From contig JAAELK010000242.1 of NCBI GenBank assembly GCA_024226935.1, positions 1-64,000 of the forward strand: a stretch of 64,000 nt of DNA. The letters run 5' to 3'. The notes beneath the pieces were generated by a model. That model did no database searches, was not told where the DNA came from, and saw only the letters and a list, made by a program, of their open reading frames with translations. Shown here piece by piece: positions 25,041 to 33,471 of this stretch (the stretch's first letter is position 1; each line of letters starts with the position of its first letter). The DNA comes from Desulfobacteraceae bacterium (lineage in GTDB: Bacteria; Desulfobacterota; Desulfobacteria; Desulfobacterales; Desulfobacteraceae). The translations under genes and the position numbers were made by a program.

Positions 25041-26387
25041 CTATGACATCTTTTTTTTAATATAATGGACGCTGGTCCCGATTTTTTTGGCCGTTGCCCG
25101 AAGGTCGCCCTCGGCCTGGTCCACCTTACGACGAATATATTCTTGTTCAAAGGTATTTCTGGCCATTTCCAGATTATTCATATTAAATATTTCCCGGCGT
25201 TCGTTGGCTTTTTCCGATGTGGATTCAGAGTTATAGGGCTGGGGGATATCCTCCATACCAATTATTTCATCTTTCACCATGATGGACAGGCGTTCCACCA
25301 GGTTTTTTAATTCTCGAACATTTCCCTGCCATGGGTATTGATCCAGTAAACCAAGAGCTCCGGGGGAAAGGGTCTTCTTGGGGTCGGAAGATTGCATGGC
25401 TATCTTTTCAAAAAAAGTATCCACCAGCAGGGGAATATCTTTGTTTCTATCCCGCAGGGGAGGGACATGGATGGGGATTACATTGAGACGGAAAAAAAGA
25501 TCCTGTCTGAAATTGCCCTTTTCAATCTCTTGTTCAAGGTCCTTGTTCGTAGCGGCAATGATCCGGACGTCCATGTGAAGAGTTCTTCCACCGCCGATAC
25601 GTTGGAAAGTTTTGGATTCAAGGGCTCTCAATATTTTGGCCTGGGTGTTGATATTCATATCTCCGATTTCATCCAGAAAAAGGGTGCCTCCCGAGGCCAT
25701 TTCAAATTTACCTTTGTTTTTAGAGGTAGCTTTATCGAAGGCGCCTTTTTCATGGCCAAACAGTTCACTATCGATATTTTGTTCAGGAATCGCGGCACAA
25801 TTGATAATAATAAAGGGTTCTTCCGGTCGGGTGCTGAACTGGTGGATGGTCCTGGCTACCATCTCCTTGCCGGTTCCGTTTTCTCCGGTTATCAGAATGG
25901 TTGAATCCGAGGGAGAGGCTGTCATTATTTCTCCGTAAAGCTTTTGAACTGCCGGACTGGTACCGGTAATGGAGTTTTTTTCTATGGCTTTTTTACGCAG
26001 ATACCTGTTTTCTTCTTCCAGTTTTCTAAAATTTAATGCATTGGAGATAGTTACCATGACCTTATCGATGGATAAGGGTTTTTCTAAAAAATCAAAGGCT
26101 CCTGATTTAGTGGCTTCCACAGCCGATTCAATGGAACCGTGTCCTGTGATCATGACCACCGGGAGGTTGGGAGACATTTTTTTAATTTCTTTTAAGGTGT
26201 CAATACCGTCCATTCCTGGCATCCAGATGTCCAGCAATACAATATCTGGAGATTCGGCCTCAATTTTTTTCAGGGCCTCATACCCATTATAGGCATGTAT
26301 CACCTCAAAGCCGTCATCTGAAAGGATTCCCGCAAGGGAGTCTATGATGGTTGATTCATCATCAACAATTAAAACTGCCGGATACAT
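25041..26387 (-). CDS. NtrX-like response regulator with degenerate GAFTGA loop
   Basis: A 448-residue regulator with receiver (1-120, acceptor D53 in [11 protein letters not shown]), AAA+ domain (about 140-365) and a short C-terminal Fis-like region. Walker A is GENGTGK (168-174) and Walker B is TLFLDE. The loop that contacts sigma-54, GAFTGA in true activators, reads GAFDKA (215-220). Several NtrX proteins also lack an intact loop, so sigma-54 activation is doubtful and it may act as a repressor or on sigma-70 promoters. The C-terminal helix-turn-helix is brief ([20 protein letters not shown]). It follows the NtrY-like kinase gene by 74 bp, clearly its partner. SD AAAGGA. Confidence 0.9.
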   Translation of the reverse strand: MYPAVLIVDDESTIIDSLAGILSDDGFEVIHAYNGYEALKKIEAESPDIVLLDIWMPGMDGIDTLKEIKKMSPNLPVVMITGHGSIESAVEATKSGAFDFLEKPLSIDKVMVTISNALNFRKLEEENRYLRKKAIEKNSITGTSPAVQKLYGEIMTASPSDSTILITGENGTGKEMVARTIHQFSTRPEEPFIIINCAAIPEQNIDSELFGHEKGAFDKATSKNKGKFEMASGGTLFLDEIGDMNINTQAKILRALESKTFQRIGGGRTLHMDVRIIAATNKDLEQEIEKGNFRQDLFFRLNVIPIHVPPLRDRNKDIPLLVDTFFEKIAMQSSDPKKTLSPGALGLLDQYPWQGNVRELKNLVERLSIMVKDEIIGMEDIPQPYNSESTSEKANERREIFNMNNLEMARNTFEQEYIRRKVDQAEGDLRATAKKIGTSVHYIKKKMS

Positions 26388-26461
26388 AAGATGATTTCCT
26401 TTCTTTGTAAATTAAGTATTATTCCGTGTCATGGGCTCTTTTTTGGGTATGCAAAAAGAGA

Positions 26462-28675
26462 TTATGCCGGAAGTTCAATGATAAATTTTGCGCCCTTTGG
26501 CAGGTTGTCCTGAACCCGGATCACACCCTTGTGATTCGAAATAATTGAATTCACAATGGCAAGGCCCAGTCCCATACCAGATTTTTTTGTTGAAAAATAG
26601 GGTTCAAATAATTTAGTTTTTTCTTTGTCGGAGATTCCTTTGCCGTTATCTGCTATTTCAATCCTGACAATTTTCAGGATTTTGTCATAGGAGACGTCAA
26701 TGGAAATGATCCCTTCTTTATTAACGGCGTATACTGCATTGTCAAACAGGTTGATAAAGGCTTGTTTCATCTGCTGATGATCCAGCTTTAAGAAGGGGAT
26801 ATCCTCGCCGAAATTTGATTGAATATCCACTTGTTCAAGTCCTTCCCTATACAATACAATGGTTTCTAAAATGATATTTTCGATCCTGTCTTTGGAAAAA
26901 TTGGTGTCCGGGAACCTGGCAAAAGTGGAGAATTGGTTCACAATGTTACGGATCAGATCCACATGCTCTACGATGGTATCGGCACAACCTGTAAAGATAT
27001 CATCATTGATTTGTTTTCCATATTTGCGCTTAAGCCGTTGGGCTGACAACTTTATGGGAGTCAGCGGATTTTTTACCTCGTGGGCAATCCGTCTTGCCAC
27101 TTCCCGCCATGCCACCATGCGCTGGGCCTTTTCAAGCTCCGTGACATCATCAAAGACCAGTACTGCCCCAATATTCTGGTTTCTGTCATCTTTTAAGGTG
27201 CTGCAATGTAGTGAAAAATGTTTGGGTGTTCCGGAAATGCTTGCGGAAACCGGGATCTTCATATTCTTCAGACCTTGGCCAGCTTGGTCATAGATCTTGT
27301 TGGCAGTTTGAAGGTAATTACCTTTTAGTACCTGTCTGAAGTTTTTATTTAAGATATTCAGGCTATTAATGTTCAGCATGGATTCTGCTGATTTGTTAAT
27401 GGTGGTGATGGTTCCGGCATTATTAACGGTAATTACGCCGGCGGAAATATATTTTAGTACTATCTCAATATATTGTCGACTTTTTTCCAGCTCAGCATTT
27501 TGCTGTTTGAGCATCTCTCCTGACAGAGCAATCTGTTCCCGGCCTGTTGCCAGCTGGCGGGTCATGGAATTAAAGGATTTGATCAGGGTGCCCAGTTCAT
27601 CATCGGTTTGAAAATCGATCTGGTAACTTAGGTCTCCGTCTGCGATTCGCTGGGTTCCTTCTGCAAACTTCATGATGGGAATGGTAATGGATTTGGCCAT
27701 TTGGAATCCGAACCAGATAGCGCAGAAGATCACCAGAAGCGCCACAATGGACAGGGCAATATAATAGGAAATCTGGGCCGGTTTTTTAGTCAGTTTGAGT
27801 TGCTGGTATTCATCAACCCCTTTTGAAATTGCTTTAAGATTTTCCGATAGGTCGGAAGATATCAGGGTGGTGATAACGATAAACCCTTGGGCTTTTGATG
27901 GTTTAATACCAAAGGGAATAGTGGTGATGGTTCGTAAAAATTCTCCCTCTTTAATGGTCTGGTAAATGGTATTGCTGACCTTTGTCGGGGGGATTTGCGT
28001 CAGATCGGATGTGGTCAATAACCCAAAGTAAAGGGGTTCCAACTCATTGGCTAAAGAAAGACAGACCCGTTTGGCATCCGGAGTATAGATTTCAACTCCC
28101 TGGCGGTTGAACGCCCGTTGAACCACCTGGGTGTAGCGGGTGAGTTTTTTTCTGTTTTTTGCTAGCAGCAACTTTCTTGAATCAATTTGATAGGCCGCTC
28201 TTTTGGCAAAAAACTCATTTGTTCCTTCAATATATTTATATAATTTTTGTCCCACAGCCAGGGAACTGTCCAAGGTTTGTTCCACCGGGGCATTAAACCA
28301 GAAGGCAATGGATGTGGAGATAAATTGTATTGAAAAAAAGAAAAGTACTGTGGTCGGTAGCAGGGCCAGAATGATAAAGGCTGTGACCAACTTTGTTTTT
28401 AATTTGGAACCCAGAATATTGTTTTTTTTTTCGTAATATAGCTTTGCCAGGTTCCGGAAGACCAACAAAAACAGGCTTAACAGCAGTAACAGGTTGATAT
28501 TGATCAGAATAAACATCAAAACCGTGCTGGATAGGGAAAAATCTTTTCCAAAGGGGGTGATCCTCGTTTCGATAACGGTAAGACCCCCCACAATTATGAG
28601 AATTACCAGAATAAGAAGACCTTCCCTTTTTCTTCTGGCTCGTGTCAGTATTGGATTTTCTTTTTTTTCGGTCAT
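26462..28675 (-). CDS. NtrY-like membrane sensor histidine kinase
   Basis: A 737-residue integral membrane kinase. Membrane segments lie at about 19-38, 50-73, 97-121 and 303-325, with an extracytoplasmic sensor region between the last two (about 125-300). A HAMP domain (327-380), a PAS domain (about 395-515), HisKA with H532 (RRIAHEVKNPLTP) and HATPase (NLFDNAVYAV, DNGKGI, GMGLGLAI) follow. This order matches NtrY, partner of NtrX. NtrYX pairs have been tied to nitrogen, redox and envelope control. Here the placement between lpxC/DUF4390 and the regulator suggests envelope sensing, as an inference. Confidence 0.92.
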   Translation of the reverse strand: MTEKKENPILTRARRKREGLLILVILIIVGGLTVIETRITPFGKDFSLSSTVLMFILININLLLLLSLFLLVFRNLAKLYYEKKNNILGSKLKTKLVTAFIILALLPTTVLFFFSIQFISTSIAFWFNAPVEQTLDSSLAVGQKLYKYIEGTNEFFAKRAAYQIDSRKLLLAKNRKKLTRYTQVVQRAFNRQGVEIYTPDAKRVCLSLANELEPLYFGLLTTSDLTQIPPTKVSNTIYQTIKEGEFLRTITTIPFGIKPSKAQGFIVITTLISSDLSENLKAISKGVDEYQQLKLTKKPAQISYYIALSIVALLVIFCAIWFGFQMAKSITIPIMKFAEGTQRIADGDLSYQIDFQTDDELGTLIKSFNSMTRQLATGREQIALSGEMLKQQNAELEKSRQYIEIVLKYISAGVITVNNAGTITTINKSAESMLNINSLNILNKNFRQVLKGNYLQTANKIYDQAGQGLKNMKIPVSASISGTPKHFSLHCSTLKDDRNQNIGAVLVFDDVTELEKAQRMVAWREVARRIAHEVKNPLTPIKLSAQRLKRKYGKQINDDIFTGCADTIVEHVDLIRNIVNQFSTFARFPDTNFSKDRIENIILETIVLYREGLEQVDIQSNFGEDIPFLKLDHQQMKQAFINLFDNAVYAVNKEGIISIDVSYDKILKIVRIEIADNGKGISDKEKTKLFEPYFSTKKSGMGLGLAIVNSIISNHKGVIRVQDNLPKGAKFIIELPA

Positions 28676-28712
28676 AAACTTGGTGGTTCACCGGGGTGTG
28701 ACAAGGTTATTG

Positions 28713-29297
28713 TTAATATGTAAAGTTTATCAAGTACCAATCTGTTGTAAAATCCCAGAAAGATACAAAAAAGAAAATATAGTGAAGGGATAAGGGCATT
28801 GTGACTTTGTCCAGCTCTGCTTTAATCCGGATTTGGTACTTATCTCCCTTGACCAGTTTTTTTAGCGGAATAACCTTAAGGTTGTCCACTTCGGTCATCC
28901 AGGATTTGGCTTCTTCAAAGGATTTGGTTACAGCAGGTTTGCCTTCTTTCCAGGGCCGGGAAATAGAGAACTCTTTTTTCAGGGAATTGTATTTAATGGT
29001 GGATTTTATCTGGATGTCGGCAATTGTTTTGTCAAAGAAGGAGTTGCCGGTTTTATAAAGGGAAACATAAAAAGAAAAAGTTGTGGGAATACCGTTTTGA
29101 ACTGCCTGGGTTATTTTATCGGTAAATGCATTTTTTACTTCAAAATAAGTCAAAAGGTCATCTCTTGTGTTGGCAAGTTTGATATTGGCAAGGATGGCAT
29201 TGGTGTCTGCAAAAATATTAGTCGGGATAGCCAGGGTGATCCAAATGATGAAAATAAGGGAGTAGAGATATTGTTTTGAATGTATAAACAATTTCAT
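28713..29297 (-). CDS. DUF4390 exported protein
   Basis: A 194-residue protein with an N-terminal signal or anchor segment (about 8-30, YLYSLIFIIWITLAIPTNIFA) and a beta-rich domain typical of DUF4390: LLTYFEVKNAFT near the start, GIPTTFSFYVSLYK in the middle and the C-terminal pattern PLSLHYIFFF..WDFTTDWY. Function unknown. DUF4390 genes typically sit beside ntrY, which suggests a link to that sensor. The ATG at 29297 has AAGGAT upstream. A TTG two codons earlier is in frame but less likely. It begins 12 bp after lpxC. Confidence 0.8.
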   Translation of the reverse strand: MKLFIHSKQYLYSLIFIIWITLAIPTNIFADTNAILANIKLANTRDDLLTYFEVKNAFTDKITQAVQNGIPTTFSFYVSLYKTGNSFFDKTIADIQIKSTIKYNSLKKEFSISRPWKEGKPAVTKSFEEAKSWMTEVDNLKVIPLKKLVKGDKYQIRIKAELDKVTMPLSLHYIFFFVSFWDFTTDWYLINFTY

Positions 29298-29309
29298 GGT
29301 CAAGTATCC

Positions 29310-30182
29310 TTATTCCATCCTTGCGGGGCCGGTTTCCCAAGAATCTTTTTTTTCAAGAAAATTTTTAATGAACAAATGGTTCAGGGTGTGTCCGGACTTG
29401 TTGGTAATAATATGTCCCTGAATGGGCATACCCAGAAGGGAAAAATCCCCCAGGCTGTCCAGCAGTTTGTGGCGGACAAATTCATCGGGATAGCGCAACC
29501 CTCCTTCATTTAATATCCTATCTTTATCAATAACGATGGCATTGTCAAGGCTTGCTCCTTTGCCAAGGTTAAATTTTTTTAATAGTTCATGGTCCTGGAT
29601 AAAGCCGAAAGTCCTTGCTTGACTGACTTCTTGCTCAAAATTATTTTTTGCCCGGTCATAGGTGATTTCTTGTTTTCCAATCAATGGATGGGAAAAATCA
29701 ATGGAACAGGTGATTTTAAAACAAGGTTCAGGCAGAACCATCACTGATTTGTCCTGGTCCTGAACCAGAATGGGTTTTTTGACTATGATAAAATGTTTTG
29801 GTGCATCCTGTTTTATTGTTCCGGCGGCTGTTAAGGCTCTTGTGAAATCCCTGGCGCTACCATCCATAATTGGCATTTCATAATCATCCACCTCCACCAG
29901 GGCATTATCGATGCCAAGGCCGACAAAGCTGGCCATGAGGTGTTCGATGGTGGAGACAATGGCCCCGTTGGTTCCCAGGACAGTTGCAAGACTTGTATCC
30001 ACTACCAGTTTAAAAAGGGCCTGAATATCCTGGGTGCCTGGCAGATCTATCCTCCGGAATTTGATACCATGGTTTTCTCTGGCAGGTTTGATTGTAATAT
30101 TGGTTTTTTTGCCGGAATGAACCCCTATGCCTGACAGAGCTACATTTTGGGCCAGGGTCTTTTGTTTGTAATATTTATTCAT
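29310..30182 (-). CDS. lpxC: UDP-3-O-acyl-N-acetylglucosamine deacetylase LpxC
   Basis: The committed step of lipid A synthesis: zinc-dependent deacetylation of UDP-3-O-acyl-GlcNAc. A 290-residue protein with the full set of catalytic motifs: TIEHLMA (zinc ligand H81), RHKLLDSLGD (H238, D242) and the general-acid histidine H265 in SGHTLNH. ARTFGF and the GxGVHSG N-terminus are typical. Length is near the usual 300. It shows the organism makes lipid A, so it is Gram-negative. It is the first gene of a minus-strand run with DUF4390, ntrY, ntrX, rsmD and coaD, divergent from comM. Confidence 0.97.
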   Translation of the reverse strand: MNKYYKQKTLAQNVALSGIGVHSGKKTNITIKPARENHGIKFRRIDLPGTQDIQALFKLVVDTSLATVLGTNGAIVSTIEHLMASFVGLGIDNALVEVDDYEMPIMDGSARDFTRALTAAGTIKQDAPKHFIIVKKPILVQDQDKSVMVLPEPCFKITCSIDFSHPLIGKQEITYDRAKNNFEQEVSQARTFGFIQDHELLKKFNLGKGASLDNAIVIDKDRILNEGGLRYPDEFVRHKLLDSLGDFSLLGMPIQGHIITNKSGHTLNHLFIKNFLEKKDSWETGPARME

Positions 30183-30367
30183 TTTATTTATTTGTTTTAC
30201 ATTTTCCTTTTAAAATTTGTGGTATATATAGCTGTTTTTAATACACAAAGCAAAGTAAATGAGAAAATTCTTTGGTTAATTTTCAAATTTTGATAAATAA
30301 AAGTAATTATTATGATTGCAAATTTGTGTATCCGGGTTTTGAATCCGGCTTTTTTTGGGGGGGTGCC

Positions 30368-31909
30368 GTGATTGCAAAAGTTAATTCATGTGCAGTGTGT
30401 GGTATAGATGCGATGGTTGTGGAAGTGGAGGTGGATATTTCCTTTGGCTTGCCGGTATTTAATATGGTTGGTCTGGCTGAAATAGCTGTCCGGGAAAGCA
30501 AGGAACGGGTGCGGACTGCCATCAATAATGCCGGGTACACCTTTCCCATGGACCGGGTGGTGATTAATCTGGCGCCGGCGGATGTCAAAAAGGAAGGTAC
30601 TGGATTGGATCTTCCTGTTGCTCTGGGTATTTTGGCGGCATCCGGTTTGATTCCCAGGGAGACTTTCTTGCCTTGGCTGATTGCAGGAGAACTCTCTTTA
30701 GATGGGCGAATTAAGCCGATAAAAGCGGTTTTGCCCTACGCTCTGGCAGCCAGGGACAATGGGTTTAAAGGTATCATCGTGCCCAGGGAAAATGCCGATG
30801 AAGCTGCCATGGTGACAGATATTGAAGTCTTGCCGGTCAGTCATCTTTCCCAGGTAGTTGATTATTTTTCAGGATTTATACAAATTGCTCCCCATCGAGT
30901 GGATCCCAAGAAGCTTGGGTCCAGGTCTGATTTTGTAATTTCCGGAGATTTTGCCGATGTCAGGGGGCAGGCCCATGTCAAAAGAGCCTTGGAAATTGCC
31001 GCAGCCGGTTCCCATCATGTCTTGATGACAGGGCCTCCAGGATCGGGGAAAAGTATGCTGGCCCAGAGGTTGGCAGGTATTTTACCATTGCCGGCCTTTG
31101 GGGAATCCATGGAGATTGCCAGAATATATTCCATAATGGGACTTGTGGGGAAAAATTTTGATCTTCTTGGGGTCCGTCCTTTTAGATCACCCCACCATAC
31201 TATCTCCGATGCAGGGATGGTGGGGGGCGGCTCCAAGCCTGTTCCGGGAGAAATTAGTCTGGCCCACCACGGCGTTCTTTTTTTAGATGAATTGCCGGAA
31301 TTTAAGAAAAATGTATTGGAGGTATTGCGTCAACCCATGGAGGATGGGCAGGTAACCATTGCAAGGGCCGGGGTAAACGCTACATATCCCTGTTCGTTCA
31401 TGTTGGTGGGGGCCATGAATCCTTGTCCCTGTGGTAACTTTGGAAACCCTTTGCAGGAATGTTCCTGTGCCCGGCCCCAGATCCAGCGGTATAGATCAAA
31501 AATTTCCGGTCCCTTGCTGGATCGCATTGATATTCAAATTGAGGTTCCCCAGGTCTCCTTTGGTGAGATGGCAGGTGATAATCCATCTGAATCCTCGGTT
31601 GCTATCCGTGAAAGGGTCAATAATGCCCGGAAAATTCAGATTCGAAGGTTTAAAAAACAGGGGCTTTTGTGCAATGCCAGGATGGGATCGGCTTACTTAA
31701 AAAAAGTATGCCTTCTTGAAGCAGATGCCAAGGTTGTTCTTCACCAGGCCATGGACCGCCTTGGATTTTCGGCCAGAAGTTTTAATAGTATTTTAAAGGT
31801 TGCCCGGACCATTGCGGATCTTGCCTGCGAAAAAAAAATTTGCCGGCAGCATGTTCTGGAGGCGGTTCAATATAAAAATTACGGCAGAAATAATGTTTCG
31901 GCATTTTAA
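30368..31909 (+). CDS. comM: YifB/ComM-family Mg-chelatase-like AAA+ ATPase
   Basis: A 513-residue AAA+ protein of the ComM/YifB family. The N-terminal S5-like/Lon-type domain has FNMVGLAEIAVRESKERVR. The chelatase domain has Walker A GPPGSGKS, Walker B LFLDELPEF, and the cysteine-rich stretch NPCPCGNFG..CSC typical of the family. ComM is a helicase that extends branch migration during natural transformation. GTG at 30368 was chosen because GGGGGGG lies just upstream and the family N-terminus (IAKVNSCAVCGIDA) begins there. An earlier TTG adds 32 unconserved residues. Confidence 0.92.
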   Translation: MIAKVNSCAVCGIDAMVVEVEVDISFGLPVFNMVGLAEIAVRESKERVRTAINNAGYTFPMDRVVINLAPADVKKEGTGLDLPVALGILAASGLIPRETFLPWLIAGELSLDGRIKPIKAVLPYALAARDNGFKGIIVPRENADEAAMVTDIEVLPVSHLSQVVDYFSGFIQIAPHRVDPKKLGSRSDFVISGDFADVRGQAHVKRALEIAAAGSHHVLMTGPPGSGKSMLAQRLAGILPLPAFGESMEIARIYSIMGLVGKNFDLLGVRPFRSPHHTISDAGMVGGGSKPVPGEISLAHHGVLFLDELPEFKKNVLEVLRQPMEDGQVTIARAGVNATYPCSFMLVGAMNPCPCGNFGNPLQECSCARPQIQRYRSKISGPLLDRIDIQIEVPQVSFGEMAGDNPSESSVAIRERVNNARKIQIRRFKKQGLLCNARMGSAYLKKVCLLEADAKVVLHQAMDRLGFSARSFNSILKVARTIADLACEKKICRQHVLEAVQYKNYGRNNVSAF

Positions 31910-32098
31910 TATTTGTCAGGTTTTGTTTTAGTTTTATCCAGGGATTTGCCATTGTCATCATGTTGATGGATAAAAGAACCCATATCGATGGTTTACAATT
32001 TGTTACAAGCACTTATAGTATTTGTTATTATTTGAGATATTGTGTAATAGGCGGGACAAAACCCATTATGTTGATAAGAAATATTGAGATGAAGATTT

Positions 32099-33016
32099 AT
32101 GATTAAAAAAGATATTTTTAATAAGGATGTAAAAGAACAATTTAAAGCGGCTGCCAAAGATCGCCTGTATCGGTTTGTCATGGCCGATGGTATGATAAAA
32201 GGAGCTGTGGTCCACACCACCCGTATGGTTAATGAAATGCGGGCTAATCATGGGCTTGGACCTTTGGAAACCCTGGTGCTGGGCCAGGCTTACATTGCCG
32301 CAACTCTCATGTGTGCCGGTCTCAAGGGCAAGGACAGGATCAGCTTTAATATCCGGTGTTCAGGACCAATTCAGGGTCTTGATGTGGAAGCCAATACTTT
32401 TGGTGAGGTCAGGGGTTCTTTGAAAAATAATAATATCCAGGTGGAAGACCCCAAGCAGATGAAATATTTATCCAACTTGTTTGGTGCCGGGTTTTTAACT
32501 GTAACCAAATACCTTGAAGATGCGAAAAAACCTTATTCAGGGCAGATTGCCCTGGAGCACGGTAGTATTGCAGAAGACCTGGCGGCCTATTTTTTAAGAT
32601 CTGAGCAGATTCCTACTGGATTCAAGCTGAGTCTCTTTTTTAACGATAAGGAAGAGGTGGAAGGTGCCGGTGGCATTTTTCTCCAGGCCATGCCTGGTGT
32701 ATCACCTGAACAGGTCATTGAAGCTGAAAATAAGATTCAGCAGATTCATTCCCTGGGGCAAGCTTTTGCCAAGGGGGATTCTCCCGAAAAATTGATTGAA
32801 AAAGAGTTTTCTTCTCTGTCACCCCGGTTTCTTGACAGTTCCCGGGTGGAATTTTTTTGCCGGTGTAACAGGAAAAGAATGGAAGATTATCTTAAAAATC
32901 TGTCCACCCATGATATGGGTGAGATCATGGAAAATGGGCCTTTTCCCCTTGAAGTCAGATGTCATCATTGTAATTCGGTATACCAATTTTCCAGAGATGA
33001 TCTGGCAGGTTTTTAA
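32099..33016 (+). CDS. hslO: Redox-regulated chaperone Hsp33
   Basis: A 305-residue Hsp33, a holdase activated by oxidation that protects unfolded proteins in the cytoplasm. The C-terminal redox switch CxC (C254, C256) and CxxC (C288, C291) with 31 residues between them is intact and should bind zinc when reduced. The N-terminal substrate-binding core is complete (GLGPLETLVLGQAYIAATLM, LFGAGFLTVTK). It lies 189 bp after comM, the gap containing a 9-bp hairpin (31932-31940 with 31967-31975). The start follows GAGATG. Confidence 0.95.
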   Translation: MIKKDIFNKDVKEQFKAAAKDRLYRFVMADGMIKGAVVHTTRMVNEMRANHGLGPLETLVLGQAYIAATLMCAGLKGKDRISFNIRCSGPIQGLDVEANTFGEVRGSLKNNNIQVEDPKQMKYLSNLFGAGFLTVTKYLEDAKKPYSGQIALEHGSIAEDLAAYFLRSEQIPTGFKLSLFFNDKEEVEGAGGIFLQAMPGVSPEQVIEAENKIQQIHSLGQAFAKGDSPEKLIEKEFSSLSPRFLDSSRVEFFCRCNRKRMEDYLKNLSTHDMGEIMENGPFPLEVRCHHCNSVYQFSRDDLAGF

Positions 33017-33087
33017 TTGTGAGCTTTTTGTGTTGTAAAAAAAATGAAAAGTATTGGCATTTTTATTCAGTATGCTATTTTGCCCGC

Positions 33088-33135
33088 AAAGGCTAACGCC
33101 TGATGCTAACTATAAAATAAAATAAAGGCTAACGC
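33088..33135 (+). repeat. 12-bp direct repeat ahead of the Cys/His-rich small gene
   Basis: AAAGGCTAACGC occurs at 33088-33099 and 33124-33135, 36 bp apart, with a partial GCTAAC between them. The second copy supplies the AAGG that acts as the ribosome-binding site of the next gene, so the repeat may be a duplicated start region or a regulatory site. Confidence 0.6.
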
Positions 33136-33137
33136 TT

Positions 33138-33437
33138 ATGTGTAATAATTGTAATGAACATTCCCATCATCACCACCCGGAAATTATTCAACTTATGCCC
33201 GTTCAAAATAATTTGTATGCGGTTTATAAGACAAAAACTCCTCCTGCCTTTGCGGTTGAAATAGGGAAAGACGATATCAGTCTTGTCTCTGTACTGTTCA
33301 TGGGGTTGATACGCCATGGAGAAAAAACCATGGTGGAAGGATTTTTTGCTTCAAGTTCCATTAATTCCTGTGAAGATGTGGATGGGTTTAAAGGGTATGC
33401 ATCCTCCCTCAAAGATGCGCAAAAATTATACGCTTAA
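33138..33437 (+). CDS. Small Cys/His-rich protein of unknown function
   Basis: A 99-residue protein that I do not recognise. The N-terminus MCNNCNEHSHHHHPEI has a CxxC pair and a run of histidines, a plausible metal site. The rest is a mixed alpha/beta domain (AVEIGKDDISLVSVLFMGLI) without known motifs and without a signal peptide. AAGG precedes the ATG at about 10 bp. It ends 34 bp before iorA on the same strand, so it may be cotranscribed with iorAB. A role in metal handling is only a guess from the N-terminus. Confidence 0.65.
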   Translation: MCNNCNEHSHHHHPEIIQLMPVQNNLYAVYKTKTPPAFAVEIGKDDISLVSVLFMGLIRHGEKTMVEGFFASSSINSCEDVDGFKGYASSLKDAQKLYA

Positions 33438-33471
33438 TTTATTTTAAATTGCATTAAATCAAGGAGGATAA

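Noticed and set aside
33053-33078. TTGGCA...TATGCT before the small Cys/His-rich gene as a promoter
   Set aside because: Spacing is too short for sigma-70 and too long for sigma-54.
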